In this document: positions 1-8,822 of the stretch, in pieces
Layout: every line of letters starts with the position of its first letter
Numbering within the stretch: the first letter of the stretch is position 1
Source of the DNA: Woronichinia naegeliana WA131
GTDB taxonomy: Bacteria > Cyanobacteriota > Cyanobacteriia > Cyanobacteriales > Microcystaceae
Length of the DNA: 64,000 nucleotides
Reading direction: 5' to 3'
Assembly (NCBI GenBank): GCA_025370055.1
Contig: CP073041.1
Location: 3,534,001 to 3,598,000 of the forward strand
Notes under the pieces: generated by a model
Told to the model about the DNA's origin: nothing
Databases searched by the model: none
The model's input: the letters and a program-made list of their open reading frames with translations, nothing else
Translations under genes and position numbers: made by a program

Positions 1-486
1 ATCGTAATGGTAAAGACTCGTATCAACGACCACGCCTCGCAATGCTGTGGCACAATTATCCACTCCGTACTGCATGGCAACTTTACGATCATAAATCTCA
101 TCCCCCACGATCGCTTTTGCATAGGGATCAAGTAAGACTTTACTAAAGTCGAACCGTAATCCCTTTTCTGGTTCAAAGGGACCATTTACCCGATAGGCAT
201 AGACCTGACCAGCCTCTAAACCCGGCACAAAAACATGCCAATAGTAAAAGGTCTTATTACATCGAAGATCGAGGGTAATCACCCGTGAAGGTTGGGGCGC
301 ATTCGGGTGATCAAATAAAAGTAGGACAACTTCCTGAGCAAATTTAGAGAAAAGGCAGAAGTTCACTCCATCAGGATAGACAGTCGCCCCCAAAGGGGAG
401 GTTTGGCCCTGACGAAGATCCTGATTGATAGGGATGGCCGTTACGGAGGAAATATTTAGGGCTGGGGCAGAACTTGAGATCATCAT
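1..486 (-). CDS. glgX: Glycogen debranching enzyme GlgX, N-terminal part (cut by window edge)
   Basis: Hydrolyses alpha-1,6 branches of glycogen in the cytoplasm. Reading the minus strand from the double ATG at 486/483 gives about 162 residues with SPLGATVYPDGVNFCLFS near residue 31, then a CBM48-like beta-sandwich stretch (VYAYRVNGPFEPEKGLRF, LLDPYAKAI). This is the characteristic start of GlgX/isoamylase-type enzymes. The frame is closed upstream by a TAG near 560, so the start is well placed. The GH13 catalytic barrel lies beyond base 1. The gene is divergent from ppsA, with about 360 bases between them. Recognised from motifs only. Confidence 0.85.
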   Translation of the reverse strand, partial: MMISSSAPALNISSVTAIPINQDLRQGQTSPLGATVYPDGVNFCLFSKFAQEVVLLLFDHPNAPQPSRVITLDLRCNKTFYYWHVFVPGLEAGQVYAYRVNGPFEPEKGLRFDFSKVLLDPYAKAIVGDEIYDRKVAMQYGVDNCATALRGVVVDTSLYHYD

Positions 487-844
487 TACAGAAGAAAGGG
501 AACGGTGAAGCCAGGCGTTTTTTGACAAGACTGACGCGATCGACTTGCCAGATCCGTACTAGGAAATAGTTCACAATTATCCTATCAGTTCTCTGAAAAG
601 TTTTAACAGCAATAATGACAGTTTTGTTAAGATTAAGTAACATAAACTTTGCTGGTTTTGAGATTATAACATTTTCGGTCAATCTTTAGATAAACCTTAA
701 GTATTTATTTGGTTTTATCTATAATTATTGGTATTTTTTTAAGAAGATTATCAACTTGTAAATTAATTCAAACAAATTGGGTATCGCTACTCAGTTATCG
801 TTAGACTAAAGGTATTAATTAGAGGCAATTAGAGGTAAATCGCT
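487..844. promoter_or_regulatory. Divergent intergenic region between glgX and ppsA
   Basis: AT-rich 358-bp spacer between two divergently transcribed central-carbon genes; promoters for both must lie here or within it. A purine-rich AGAGG occurs about 12 bases before the ppsA ATG and can serve as its ribosome binding site. I see no recognisable operator or riboswitch. Confidence 0.4.
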
Positions 845-3286
845 ATGATCAATACACTGTTAGAAAAACCCTCTACGGTTAATAAAGAAAAGGCTTTTAT
901 TCTTTGGTTTGAAGAAGTGGGAACCCAGGATGTGGGCTTAGTGGGGGGTAAAAATTCCTCTTTGGGGGAAATGATCCAAGAGTTAACGACCAAAGGCGTA
1001 AATGTGCCAGGCGGTTTTGCGACCACAGCCCATGCCTATCGCTATTTTATTGAGTCTGCCGGTGTTGAAGCTAAATTACGAAAATTATTTGCTGATTTGG
1101 ATGTTAACAATTTACGTAATCTGCAAAAACGAGCGAAAAAAGCCCGTGCTCTGATTTTAGATACACCTTTTCCTCAAAATTTACAGGATGCGATCGCTGT
1201 TGCTTATGCGGAAATGTGCGATCGTTATGGGGAAAATACTGATGTAGCAGTGCGTTCTAGTGCCACCGCCGAAGATTTACCCGAAGCTAGTTTTGCAGGT
1301 CAACAGGAAACCTATCTAAATGTGCATGGTATCAAGGGTGTTTTAGAGTCCTGCCATAAATGTTTTGCGTCCCTATTTACGGATCGGGCCATTTCCTACC
1401 GTCAAGAAAAAGGGTTTGATCATTTTGCCGTTGCCCTGTCCGTTGGTGTGCAAAAAATGGTACGGTCTGATTTGGCCACTTCTGGGGTAATGTTCTCCAT
1501 TGATACGGAGACGGGGTTTAAAAATGCAGCCTTAATTACCGCGGCCTACGGCTTGGGAGAAAACGTGGTACAGGGTGCTGTTAATCCCGATGAATATTTT
1601 GTCTTTAAACCGACGCTCAAAGAAGGCTTTAAACCCATTCTCGAAAAACGTCTGGGCAGTAAGGCCATTAAAATGATTTATGAAACTGGCGGTAACAAGC
1701 TAACCAAAAATGTGGAGGTTCCTCAGGGGGATCGCGACCAATATTGCATTAATGATGAAGAAATTCTACAACTAGCTCGTTGGGCCTGCATTATTGAGGA
1801 TCACTATACTCAAGTGCGGGGTATGGATACGCCGATGGATATTGAATGGGCAAAAGATGGGGTAACGGGAGAATTGTATATTGTTCAAGCCCGTCCTGAA
1901 ACCGTGCAATCCCAAAAATCGGCCAATATTATCAAAACCTACGAGCTAAAAGAGCATAGCACTGTTTTGGCAACGGGTCGCAGTGTTGGGGCTGCGATCG
2001 GTCAAGGCAAAGCCCAGGTGATTCACAATGTTTCCCAAATTAACCAGTTCCGTCCTGGTGAAGTTTTAATCACCAACCGTACTGACCCCGACTGGGAACC
2101 GATCATGAAACAGGCTAGTGCGATCGTGACTAATCAAGGGGGAAAAACCTGTCATGCCGCAATTATTGCCCGTGAGATGGGGATTCCCGCGATTGTCGGT
2201 TGTAATGATGCCACTGAAAAAATTCCTACAGGTCAGGATGTAACGATTTGCTGTTCCGAAGGAGAAGAAGGCCGCGTTTTCACAGGTCTTTTACCCTATC
2301 AAATCCATGAAACTGCACTCAACAACATCCCCCGTACCAAAACCCAAATTTTAATGAATGTGGGAAATCCAGAGCAAGCCTTTGGTTTTGCGAGTTATCC
2401 CGCTGATGGTGTGGGTCTTGCGCGTTTAGAGTTTATTATCGCTAATCATATTAAGGCTCACCCCTTGGCTTTAATGAAATTTGATGAATTAGAAGATCCC
2501 GAAGCCAAAGCCGAAATTGCTGAGTTAACGAAACTCTATGTCGGCGATCGCGCTCAATTCTTTGTGGATAAGTTGGCACATGGGATCGGCATGATTGCGG
2601 CGGCGTTCTATCCCAAACCTGTAGTCGTGCGGATGTCGGATTTCAAAACCAATGAGTACGCCAATTTACTCGGTGGTCGTCAGTTTGAACCGAAGGAAGA
2701 AAACCCGATGATCGGTTGGCGCGGTGCGTCTCGTTACTATGATCCGAACTATCGTGAAGCCTATGCTTTGGAATGTAAGGCTTTGAAAATCGTCCGCGAT
2801 GAGATGGGCTTAACCAATGTGATTCCGATGATTCCTTTCTGTCGCACGCCTGATGAAGGTCGCAAGGTGATTGCAGAGATGGAAAAAAATGGTTTGAAAC
2901 AAGGGGAAAACGGCTTACAAATCTATGTGATGTGTGAGTTACCCAGCAATGTTATTCTCGCCGATGAGTTTAGCAAGGTGTTTGATGGTTTCTCCATTGG
3001 CTCCAATGATTTAACCCAATTAACATTAGGTTTAGACCGTGATTCTTCCTTAGTTGCTCACTTATTTGATGAACGCAATGAAGGGGTTAAACGCATGGTT
3101 AAAATGGCGATCGAGACTGCTAAAGCCAATGGTCGCAAGATCGGGATTTGTGGTCAGGCTCCCTCAGATTATCCAGAGTTTGCGGAGTTTTTGGTTGAGC
3201 TTGGCATTGATTCGATCAGTTTGAATCCAGACTCGGTTCTGAAGACTGTTTTACGGATTGCTGAGGTTGAAAAAGCCAAAGGTTAA
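845..3286 (+). CDS. ppsA: Phosphoenolpyruvate synthase
   Basis: Converts pyruvate and ATP to phosphoenolpyruvate, AMP and phosphate; a gluconeogenic, cytoplasmic step. The 813-residue length is normal for PpsA. Domains in order: an N-terminal ATP-grasp-like PPDK domain (VGGKNSSLGEMI near residue 33; VRSSATAEDLPEASFAGQQ near 137), the swivelling phosphohistidine domain with His437 in GGKTCHAAIIARE, and a C-terminal PEP-binding barrel with GFSIGSNDLTQLTLGLDRD and the conserved Cys769 in ICGQAPSD. The start ATG at 845 has an AGAGG about 12 bases upstream. A hairpin follows the stop. It appears monocistronic. Confidence 0.97.
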   Translation: MINTLLEKPSTVNKEKAFILWFEEVGTQDVGLVGGKNSSLGEMIQELTTKGVNVPGGFATTAHAYRYFIESAGVEAKLRKLFADLDVNNLRNLQKRAKKARALILDTPFPQNLQDAIAVAYAEMCDRYGENTDVAVRSSATAEDLPEASFAGQQETYLNVHGIKGVLESCHKCFASLFTDRAISYRQEKGFDHFAVALSVGVQKMVRSDLATSGVMFSIDTETGFKNAALITAAYGLGENVVQGAVNPDEYFVFKPTLKEGFKPILEKRLGSKAIKMIYETGGNKLTKNVEVPQGDRDQYCINDEEILQLARWACIIEDHYTQVRGMDTPMDIEWAKDGVTGELYIVQARPETVQSQKSANIIKTYELKEHSTVLATGRSVGAAIGQGKAQVIHNVSQINQFRPGEVLITNRTDPDWEPIMKQASAIVTNQGGKTCHAAIIAREMGIPAIVGCNDATEKIPTGQDVTICCSEGEEGRVFTGLLPYQIHETALNNIPRTKTQILMNVGNPEQAFGFASYPADGVGLARLEFIIANHIKAHPLALMKFDELEDPEAKAEIAELTKLYVGDRAQFFVDKLAHGIGMIAAAFYPKPVVVRMSDFKTNEYANLLGGRQFEPKEENPMIGWRGASRYYDPNYREAYALECKALKIVRDEMGLTNVIPMIPFCRTPDEGRKVIAEMEKNGLKQGENGLQIYVMCELPSNVILADEFSKVFDGFSIGSNDLTQLTLGLDRDSSLVAHLFDERNEGVKRMVKMAIETAKANGRKIGICGQAPSDYPEFAEFLVELGIDSISLNPDSVLKTVLRIAEVEKAKG

Positions 3287-3299
3287 TCTATAATAAGAG

Positions 3300-3323
3300 T
3301 TGGGGGGATAAATTATTCCCCAA
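3300..3323 (+). terminator. Hairpin after ppsA
   Basis: TTGGGG and CCCCAA form a six-base-pair stem around a short AT-rich loop, starting 14 bases after the ppsA stop. No T-run follows, so it is a weak intrinsic terminator candidate. Confidence 0.4.
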
Positions 3324-3404
3324 TCTGCATAACTTAAGAATCAAAATTCTTGACTAAACAATAAACTAATAAACTTTATATGTTTACTAAAAGGAGCTAC
3401 TGTT

Positions 3405-3572
3405 ATGATTAAGCCACAAAATTCAGAAAATGAAAAATTTGATGAAGGAATTAATAGTCCAGAAAAAACTCAAAATTCAAAAAGTCAAGGTTATGGCAAT
3501 GTAATCAGCAAAAATAAATTCAGAACGATTTTGCGTCGTTTCAGCGATTCACCAAATTGTCAAGAATTGTAA
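3405..3572 (+). CDS. Small hypothetical protein (55 aa), C-terminus inside a dispersed repeat
   Basis: An ATG at 3405 is preceded at good spacing by AAGGAG (about 3390-3395), one of the best Shine-Dalgarno matches in this window. The product is hydrophilic: an Asn/Glu/Ser-rich N-terminal 35 residues, then a basic tail (FRTILRRFSD). I recognise no domain. The last 20 or so codons lie in a sequence repeated at 7931-8022, where no such reading frame is kept. So the tail may have been acquired from a repeat, or the whole frame may be fortuitous. Confidence 0.4.
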   Translation: MIKPQNSENEKFDEGINSPEKTQNSKSQGYGNVISKNKFRTILRRFSDSPNCQEL

Positions 3573-3600
3573 AGTCCTCTTGGTGTAAGGTTTTCAGAGC
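3506..3600 (+). repeat. Dispersed repeat, copy 1 (about 90 bp)
   Basis: Matches 7931-8022 over about 90 bases. Shared blocks include CAGCAAAAATAAATT, GAACGATTTT and CGTCGTTTCAGCGAT, then a looser part reading TTGT(C/T)AAGAATT and CCTCTT. I see no clear terminal inverted repeats. One copy lies downstream of ppsA and the other upstream of ppk. Confidence 0.6.
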
Positions 3601-3745
3601 TATCAAGTTTTGAATTTGGAATTGCTGCTTTTGTCAGAGCAAGAGAGCTATAATGAAGAAAAAAGGCTAGTAGAACGTCAACTTTATTTTGATGGGTTGC
3701 TAGATTCTCAAAGCCTTGCCAAAATAGACTTACGGGTTCTTGTAG

Positions 3746-5347
3746 CTGACTTTTCCCGTTAAGTCCAAAATCCAGCAATGCAAACTTCTAGAGGCTTTAT
3801 CTGGCAAGGGTTTGAGTAATGATTCTCTTGACAGGAAAAAAATATTCTGAAGCCATCATCCCGCTTATCGTTCAAATTTCAAAAACAAAGGATGAAGGGA
3901 GTATGAGACTGTAAAATGGAGAAAATCTTAAAGGGCAGGTCAAAAAATGTTGGAATGGTGGACAAAAAACTTTGCCAGTTGTGAATTGGGAGACGAGAGG
4001 CTAAACAATCGTGCCTTCTCGATTGGGAAAAAGTTAAGTGAGGGGTTTGGAAAAGCCTTATCAGAAGTGTTTAAGGGAGGAAACGAGTTAAAGAGGGCCT
4101 ATGAATTTTTGGGAATCCGAAAACAGACTTTGTCAAGATAATAGAGCCGCACTGTGAAATGACAACTGCCGCCGTAGAAGAATATAAGATAATGCTATCA
4201 GTCGGAGATACGACCTTCTTAGATTATCGCAATATCAAGGAAAAAAGGGAAGGGTATGGGCCGACTGGAAAAGGAGGGAATGGATTAATACTGCATAGTG
4301 CTTTAGCAATTGAGCCAGAAAAAGGACAAGTATTAGGTTTATTATGGCAAAAACTGTGGAATAGGGAGGTAAAAGAAAAGCCCCCAACAGATGAAACGGC
4401 GAAGCAGAAAAAAGAAAGACAGAAAGAACAAAGAAAAGCAGCTCGTCAAAGACCATTTGAGGAAAAAGAATCCTACAAATGGGTAGAGGCTCTAAACACC
4501 TGTGAGAAACAGGTAGAAAGTTCAACGAGGGTAATTCATGTATTTGACAGAGAAGGAGATGTTTCAGAAGTCTTTGACTCAGTGCGTCAACTCAAGCATA
4601 CAGGAGTGCTGGTCAGAGCGTCTCATAATCGTAGTTTAGACAAAAATAGTGAACGACTTTGGCAACATTTGGAATCAGAACCGATTCGTTTTCATCAAGA
4701 AATCGAGATTCCGAGTACAGGAAAAAGAAAAGCACGGAAGGTTAAGCTTGCCGTCCGATTTTGCTCAGTTAATCTACGAACTCCCTATCGTTTTGATAAT
4801 CGTGACCCGTTGAATGTCTATGCTGTTTATGCGACAGAAATCGATTGTCCCGAAGGCGAAACTCCTTTATCTTGGATGCTTCTGACTACAGAAGTTGTTG
4901 AGACTATTGAGATGGCTGTCACTATTCTTCGTTGGTACACCTACCGATGGCGGGTTGAAGAATTTCATAAAGTCCTTAAGTCTGGTTGTCAGAGTGAGCG
5001 TTATCGACTTGCCTCTGATGGAATGAAAACTCTTTTGGGTTTTTTAAGTGTCATTGCTGTTGAACTTTTACACGTTACTTATCTTCATCGTACCCAGCCC
5101 GATGCTCTCGCGATTGAAATTCTTAATCCTCTTCAACTTCAGGTGTTAAAAGCAGCCGCCTCTCAAAAACTTCCCCCTATTTTGACTGTTGCTTGGGCTG
5201 TCGAGTCTGTTGCTTTTCTTGGTGGTTATCTTGAACATCGTCGTAAAACTCCTCTCGGTATCCAAGTCCTTTGGCGCGGTTGGTTGAAGTTGCATGACCT
5301 TTGCCAAGGCTGGCAGCTTGCAATCCGCACTTAACGGGAAAAGTCAG
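3746..5347 (+). mobile_element. IS4-family element (Tn5/IS50-like transposase type), 1602 bp
   Basis: Perfect 19-bp terminal inverted repeats: CTGACTTTTCCCGTTAAGT at 3746-3764 and its complement at 5329-5347. They are flanked by a 10-bp direct repeat GTTCTTGTAG (3736-3745 and 5348-5357), the target duplication. The left 180 bp inside the element is non-coding. The size and 10-bp duplication fit the IS4 family. The transposase is frameshifted, so the copy is probably inactive. Confidence 0.92.
3947..5334 (+). pseudogene. IS4-family (Tn5-like) transposase, frameshifted
   Basis: The first frame (3947-4141) gives the N-terminal domain with GDERLNNRAFSIGKKL. It then runs into a stop after YEFLGIRKQ. 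Removing one base equivalent near 4105-4112 restores GNPKTDFVKIIEPHCEM, which leads directly into the second frame from 4159. The second part has the DDE residues in SVGDTTFLDY and HVFDREGDVSE, and the YREK signature in YRWRVEEFHKVLKSG. A single-base deletion is the simplest explanation. The stop codon lies inside the right inverted repeat. Confidence 0.88.
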
Positions 5348-5372
5348 GTTCTTGTAGCCCCTCATTTCAAGC

Positions 5373-5386
5373 TTGACAGACCACTA
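5373..5386. repeat. Solo IS630-type terminus
   Basis: TTGACAGACCACTA here equals the right end of the complete IS630 element at 49836-51060, with AGC before it and G after it also shared. No matching left end is found nearby, so it is a remnant end or a decayed short derivative. Confidence 0.55.
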
Positions 5387-5458
5387 GAAGCAAGGTGGAG
5401 TATATGACAAAGCCAAGAGCCGCAAAACCAACAGTACAATTTATAGATAGCTACGGTA

Positions 5459-5668
5459 GGGCTTGCTGAATAAGTATAGAACTCTTGCCAGATAATGCTT
5501 TCAAGCATTTTAAAAACGATCAGGTGCAAGGTTATGGCCTTTGGAGGCTCAAAGCCCATGCACGTCGTTGGAAAACTGGGGGTTGAAATTGGAAACAACT
5601 CTCTGAAGTCACCATTTTTCGCCTCCTGTGGCATCTAGGTTCGTTTTGTGGACTTTTTTAGCAGACCC
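5459..5668 (-). repeat. 210-bp MITE, copy 1, abutting the ppk stop codon
   Basis: Begins GGGCTTGCTGAATAAG and ends in a degenerate complement (AGCAGACCC). It matches the reverse complement of 29605-29814 along its whole 210 bp at roughly 80% by eye. No open reading frame. Its termini resemble those of the IS5/IS1182-type elements in this window (GGGCTTGCTGAAAAA). The last base of the element forms the G of the ppk TAG stop codon. Flanks here (ACGGTA / TAATTA) do not form a clean duplication, so this copy is older or rearranged. Confidence 0.8.
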
Positions 5669-7848
5669 TAATTATCAAGCTCATGTTCTCGATGAGCTTT
5701 GAGGGCCATTTCCATAAAAATAGCCTGGGCACTCTGTTCTTCGTTCGGGTGATTGGGATAACGCTGAATATAACTGCCGTCGGACTGGAGTTCCCAAGCA
5801 TGGCGATTATCGGCCAACAAAACACCGAGAATTTCCTGTAATTCCTGAGCACTGGTGGGATCTTCAATCGGCGCGATCGCCTCTACCCGACGAGTTAAAT
5901 TTCGCCCCATCCAATCTGCACTACCGATATAGATTTCGGACTGGCCATGATTGTGGAAATAGTAAATGCGAGAATGTTCCAAAAAGCGACCCACAATACT
6001 AATTACCCGAATGTTATCACTAATCCCTTCCACCCCAGGGCGTAGAGCACAGATACCACGCACAATCAGATCAATTTGAACACCTGCCTGGGAAGCTTCA
6101 TATAAACTGCGGATAATCGGTGGGTCAACCAGGGCATTCATTTTGGCCACAATACGACCGTTAACGCCGTTGCGACAATGGTGAATTTCACGTTGGATCA
6201 TTTCGATCATGCGATCGCGCATATTAACAGGAGCAACCAATAATTTACGATAGGTTTTTTGGCGAGAATAGCCTGTGAGAAAATTAAATAAATTGGTTAG
6301 ATCGGCTCCTAATTCCTCTCGGCAACTTAAAAAGCCTAGATCAGTATAAAGTTTTGCCGTTTTAGGATTATAGTTGCCCGTGCCAATATGAACATAGCGA
6401 CGTAGTTTCTTCCCTTCTTGACGCACAATTAAAATGGTTTTGGTATGGGTTTTTAAGCCCACTAATCCATAGACCACATGGACACCGGCCTGCTCTAACT
6501 TTCTAGCCCAAGTAATATTATTTTCTTCATCAAATCGGGCTTTTAATTCCACTAGTACTGCCACTTGTTTGCCATTTTCGGCTGCTGAAATTAGAGCGTT
6601 AACAATGGGGGAATCTCCAGAGGTACGGTAGAGAGTCATTTTGATAGTTAAAACCTGGGGATCATAGGCGGCCTGGGTAATAAATTGTTGTACAGAGGCT
6701 CCAAAGGATTGATAGGGATGGTGAACTAAAATATCGCCTTCTCGAATGAGGCTAAAAATGTCTGAACCATCCTGTTGGACTTCGCCATCATCATTACCAT
6801 CGACAATTTCCTTAACCCGTTTTAAGACATTGGGAGTGACCGCTATCCAAGGGGCATCTTTCAGGTGAGGACAGGGCAAAGATTGAAAATAAAACAGATC
6901 TTTTAAGCCCAAGAGGCCATCAATGTCGTAAACATCAATTTCTTCTAAACCTAAGTCATTTCTGAGGCGATCGCGGATCGCTTGGGGCGTGGAGACATGA
7001 ATTTCCATCCGTACCGCAGACTTGCCAATCCGTCGTTTTCGTAATTCCTGTTCAATGGCTAAGAGCAGATCATCTGCCTCATCTTCCTCGACGGCGATAT
7101 CAGCGTTACGAGTCACACGAAAAGGATGACATTCCTGGATAATCATGCATGGAAACAAGGCTTCTAAATTATGGGCAATGACCTGTTCTAAGGGAACCCC
7201 TGTCCAAACCCAGGTTTCTCCTTTGGCCGGATGGCAAATATCTTTGGGTAAGGAGACAAAACGAGGCAGCACTCGTGGGACTTTTACCCTCGCAAATAAT
7301 TCTTCATCTGTATCCGGATCTCGGACAACAACCGCTAAATTGAGACTTAAATTGGAAATGTAAGGGAAAGGATGGCTAGGATCTACGGCAAGCGGGGTCA
7401 ATACGGGAAAAATATAGTCTTCAAAATAGGAATGTAGAAAAGCCCGTTCTTCCTGACTTAAATCCACATAATTAATTAAGTTAATTCCCTGAATTCTTAG
7501 GGCTTCCTTAAGGGAATATTCAAATAAATGATCCTGTTGCTTGACTAATGGTCGTAATCCATCACTAATGGCTACTAGCTGTTCCTGAGGAGTCTTGCCA
7601 TCGGGAGTTAATTTTGTTACCTCTGCTTCAACTTGTTGTTTCAAACCTGCGACCCTAACCATAAAGAATTCATCGAGGTTAGAACTAAAAATTGCCAAAA
7701 ACTTTAATCTTTCTAAGAGCGGTGTGCGTTCATCTAGTCCCTCATGCAGCACCCGATAATTAAAGGCCAACCAACTCAGTTCTCGGTTAAAATAATACTG
7801 AGGATCAGTCAGATCAAGAATTTTAGGAGCTACTTTGGTCTGAGTCAT
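5668..7848 (-). CDS. ppk1: Polyphosphate kinase
   Basis: Transfers the gamma phosphate of ATP reversibly onto long-chain polyphosphate. The 726-residue length is normal for PPK1. The N-terminal domain begins YYFNRELSWLAFNYRVL. The paired catalytic histidines are His468 (KTHTKTIL) and His487 (VHIGTGNYNP). Their 19-residue spacing equals that of His435 and His454 in the E. coli enzyme. The start ATG at 7848 is the natural one. The TAG stop is completed by the first base of an adjoining 210-bp MITE, so the extreme C-terminus (EHELDN) may differ from the ancestral one. No exopolyphosphatase gene is adjacent. Confidence 0.97.
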   Translation of the reverse strand: MTQTKVAPKILDLTDPQYYFNRELSWLAFNYRVLHEGLDERTPLLERLKFLAIFSSNLDEFFMVRVAGLKQQVEAEVTKLTPDGKTPQEQLVAISDGLRPLVKQQDHLFEYSLKEALRIQGINLINYVDLSQEERAFLHSYFEDYIFPVLTPLAVDPSHPFPYISNLSLNLAVVVRDPDTDEELFARVKVPRVLPRFVSLPKDICHPAKGETWVWTGVPLEQVIAHNLEALFPCMIIQECHPFRVTRNADIAVEEDEADDLLLAIEQELRKRRIGKSAVRMEIHVSTPQAIRDRLRNDLGLEEIDVYDIDGLLGLKDLFYFQSLPCPHLKDAPWIAVTPNVLKRVKEIVDGNDDGEVQQDGSDIFSLIREGDILVHHPYQSFGASVQQFITQAAYDPQVLTIKMTLYRTSGDSPIVNALISAAENGKQVAVLVELKARFDEENNITWARKLEQAGVHVVYGLVGLKTHTKTILIVRQEGKKLRRYVHIGTGNYNPKTAKLYTDLGFLSCREELGADLTNLFNFLTGYSRQKTYRKLLVAPVNMRDRMIEMIQREIHHCRNGVNGRIVAKMNALVDPPIIRSLYEASQAGVQIDLIVRGICALRPGVEGISDNIRVISIVGRFLEHSRIYYFHNHGQSEIYIGSADWMGRNLTRRVEAIAPIEDPTSAQELQEILGVLLADNRHAWELQSDGSYIQRYPNHPNEEQSAQAIFMEMALKAHREHELDN

Positions 7849-7930
7849 GGGAAAAAGAAAGCTTAGTTCGTTCAGGATTGCTCAATTCTACTACATTCCG
7901 TTAAAAGAGAAATGATCAACAGGTTAAGGC

Positions 7931-8022
7931 CAGCAAAAATAAATTTGGAACGATTTTTCGTCGTTTCAGCGATCACTGTAATTGTTAAGAATTATATAAT
8001 CCTCTTATTACAAGGCTTTTTA
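7931..8022 (+). repeat. Dispersed repeat, copy 2
   Basis: Partner of 3506-3600 (shared CAGCAAAAATAAATT, CGTCGTTTCAGCGAT). It lies in the 5' flank of ppk, on the strand opposite to the gene. The rest of 7849-8062 shows nothing recognisable. Confidence 0.6.
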
Positions 8023-8062
8023 TGCCATGAAACTCTAAATTTAGAAGTACTGGCTAATAAGA

Positions 8063-8189
8063 CAGGGCAAACGCATCTTATTTTTGAATGATAGGCTAGG
8101 TAAAGGTTTCAGCAATCATTATTGATTTTTTATAAAATACTAAAAGGCTTGTCAAATAAAGAGTCTAGAATTTTGATGCGTTTGCCCTG
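8063..8189. repeat. ISAs1-type MITE, copy 1 (127 bp)
   Basis: Bounded by CAGGGCAAACGCATC and its exact complement GATGCGTTTGCCCTG, with no coding capacity. The ends match the terminus of the ISAs1-family remnants (CAGGGCGAACGCATCT at 8200 and 62172). A related copy lies at 40083-40216. Flanks do not match here because an ISAs1 remnant begins 11 bases later. Confidence 0.85.
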
Positions 8190-8199
8190 GGGGGACAGA

Positions 8200-8360
8200 C
8201 AGGGCGAACGCATCTAAAAATGATACAGATACAAGAACATTATAGAGGGATAGATAAGGGAAAATAAGGGAAAGTGCATAGAAAACAAAAGCGATGAAAC
8301 TCCGACCCAAATATAGACTGGTAGAACACTTTGCCGAAATAGATGACCCTCGCATCGAAC
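8200..8360 (+). pseudogene. ISAs1-family element, 5' remnant
   Basis: Starts with the terminus CAGGGCGAACGCATCT. The transposase ATG is at 8294, and about 22 codons (MKLRPKYRLVEHFAEIDDP...) remain before it is cut by an ISKra4 fragment at 8361. The sequence is nearly identical to 62172-62332, where the frame continues further. Confidence 0.85.
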
Positions 8361-8568
8361 AGGTGCGACCTTTAGTTGATAAAAGCTGTTGTAATCAGGG
8401 TTCTACAGGGAACCCATATTGATCAAGTTTTGCCCAAAATTGACTCCATCGTTCCTTGGTCAATACCAAAGCTCGTAGGCTCAAAATAATTCCTGCTCCT
8501 TTTTCCTTCCATCGCATCCCTGAACAACATAATCGTTGTTTGACCAACGTCTTACAAGCTGCTTCCGT
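8361..8568 (-). pseudogene. ISKra4-type element fragment (3' end)
   Basis: Nearly identical to the first 205 bp of the complete copies (for example 12185 onward), with the first base of the terminus changed (AGGTGCGACC instead of GGGTGCGACC). It encodes the C-terminal 55 or so residues of the transposase on the minus strand. It ends at GCTTCCGT, where a MITE begins. Confidence 0.9.
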
Positions 8569-8755
8569 CAGCAATTCTCAGTTTTAGACACAGCAAGCCT
8601 TTTAGGGATTTAAAGAACATTTTAAAGGGGTTTTTGGGGCAATCCTAGATGTACTATTGTGCCTAAAAGCTTGAAGACTCGTAAAATGAACTTGTTAATC
8701 CCGTTGAATTTTCCCCCGTATTACGCGAACTAAAACCTGAAACCCTTGCTACAGC
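8569..8755. repeat. 206-bp MITE family, truncated copy
   Basis: Begins CAGCAATTCTCAG and is nearly identical to 62814-62999. The last 20 or so bases, including the right terminal repeat, are missing. The sequence passes instead into CCCACATTCCG, a terminus-like string shared with the IS1634-type family. It is inserted in an ISKra4 fragment. 8756-8822 holds nothing else I recognise. Confidence 0.8.
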
Positions 8756-8822
8756 CCACATTCCGTACATAAAAAAAGAACAAAGAAAATAAGAAAAGTC
8801 ATTATGACAAAAGATAATACTG

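Larger units (their letters stand above)
3589..5407 (+). pseudogene. Reading-frame remnant split by the IS4-type element
   Basis: Removing the IS at 3746-5347 and one copy of its 10-bp duplication gives a continuous frame of about 70 codons. It runs from 3589 to 3745 and from 5358 to a TGA at 5405-5407. The middle part (SYNEEKRLVERQLYFDG, then AKIDLRVLVAPHF) has coding-like composition. It has no start codon of its own and no family I recognise. An 18-bp match to an IS630 end falls inside it, so it may be part of an older mobile remnant rather than a host gene. Confidence 0.3.

Noticed and set aside
371-682. 103-codon minus-strand frame over the glgX start
   Set aside because: The true frame over 1-486 encodes a clear GlgX N-terminus; this frame is its shadow with no family features.
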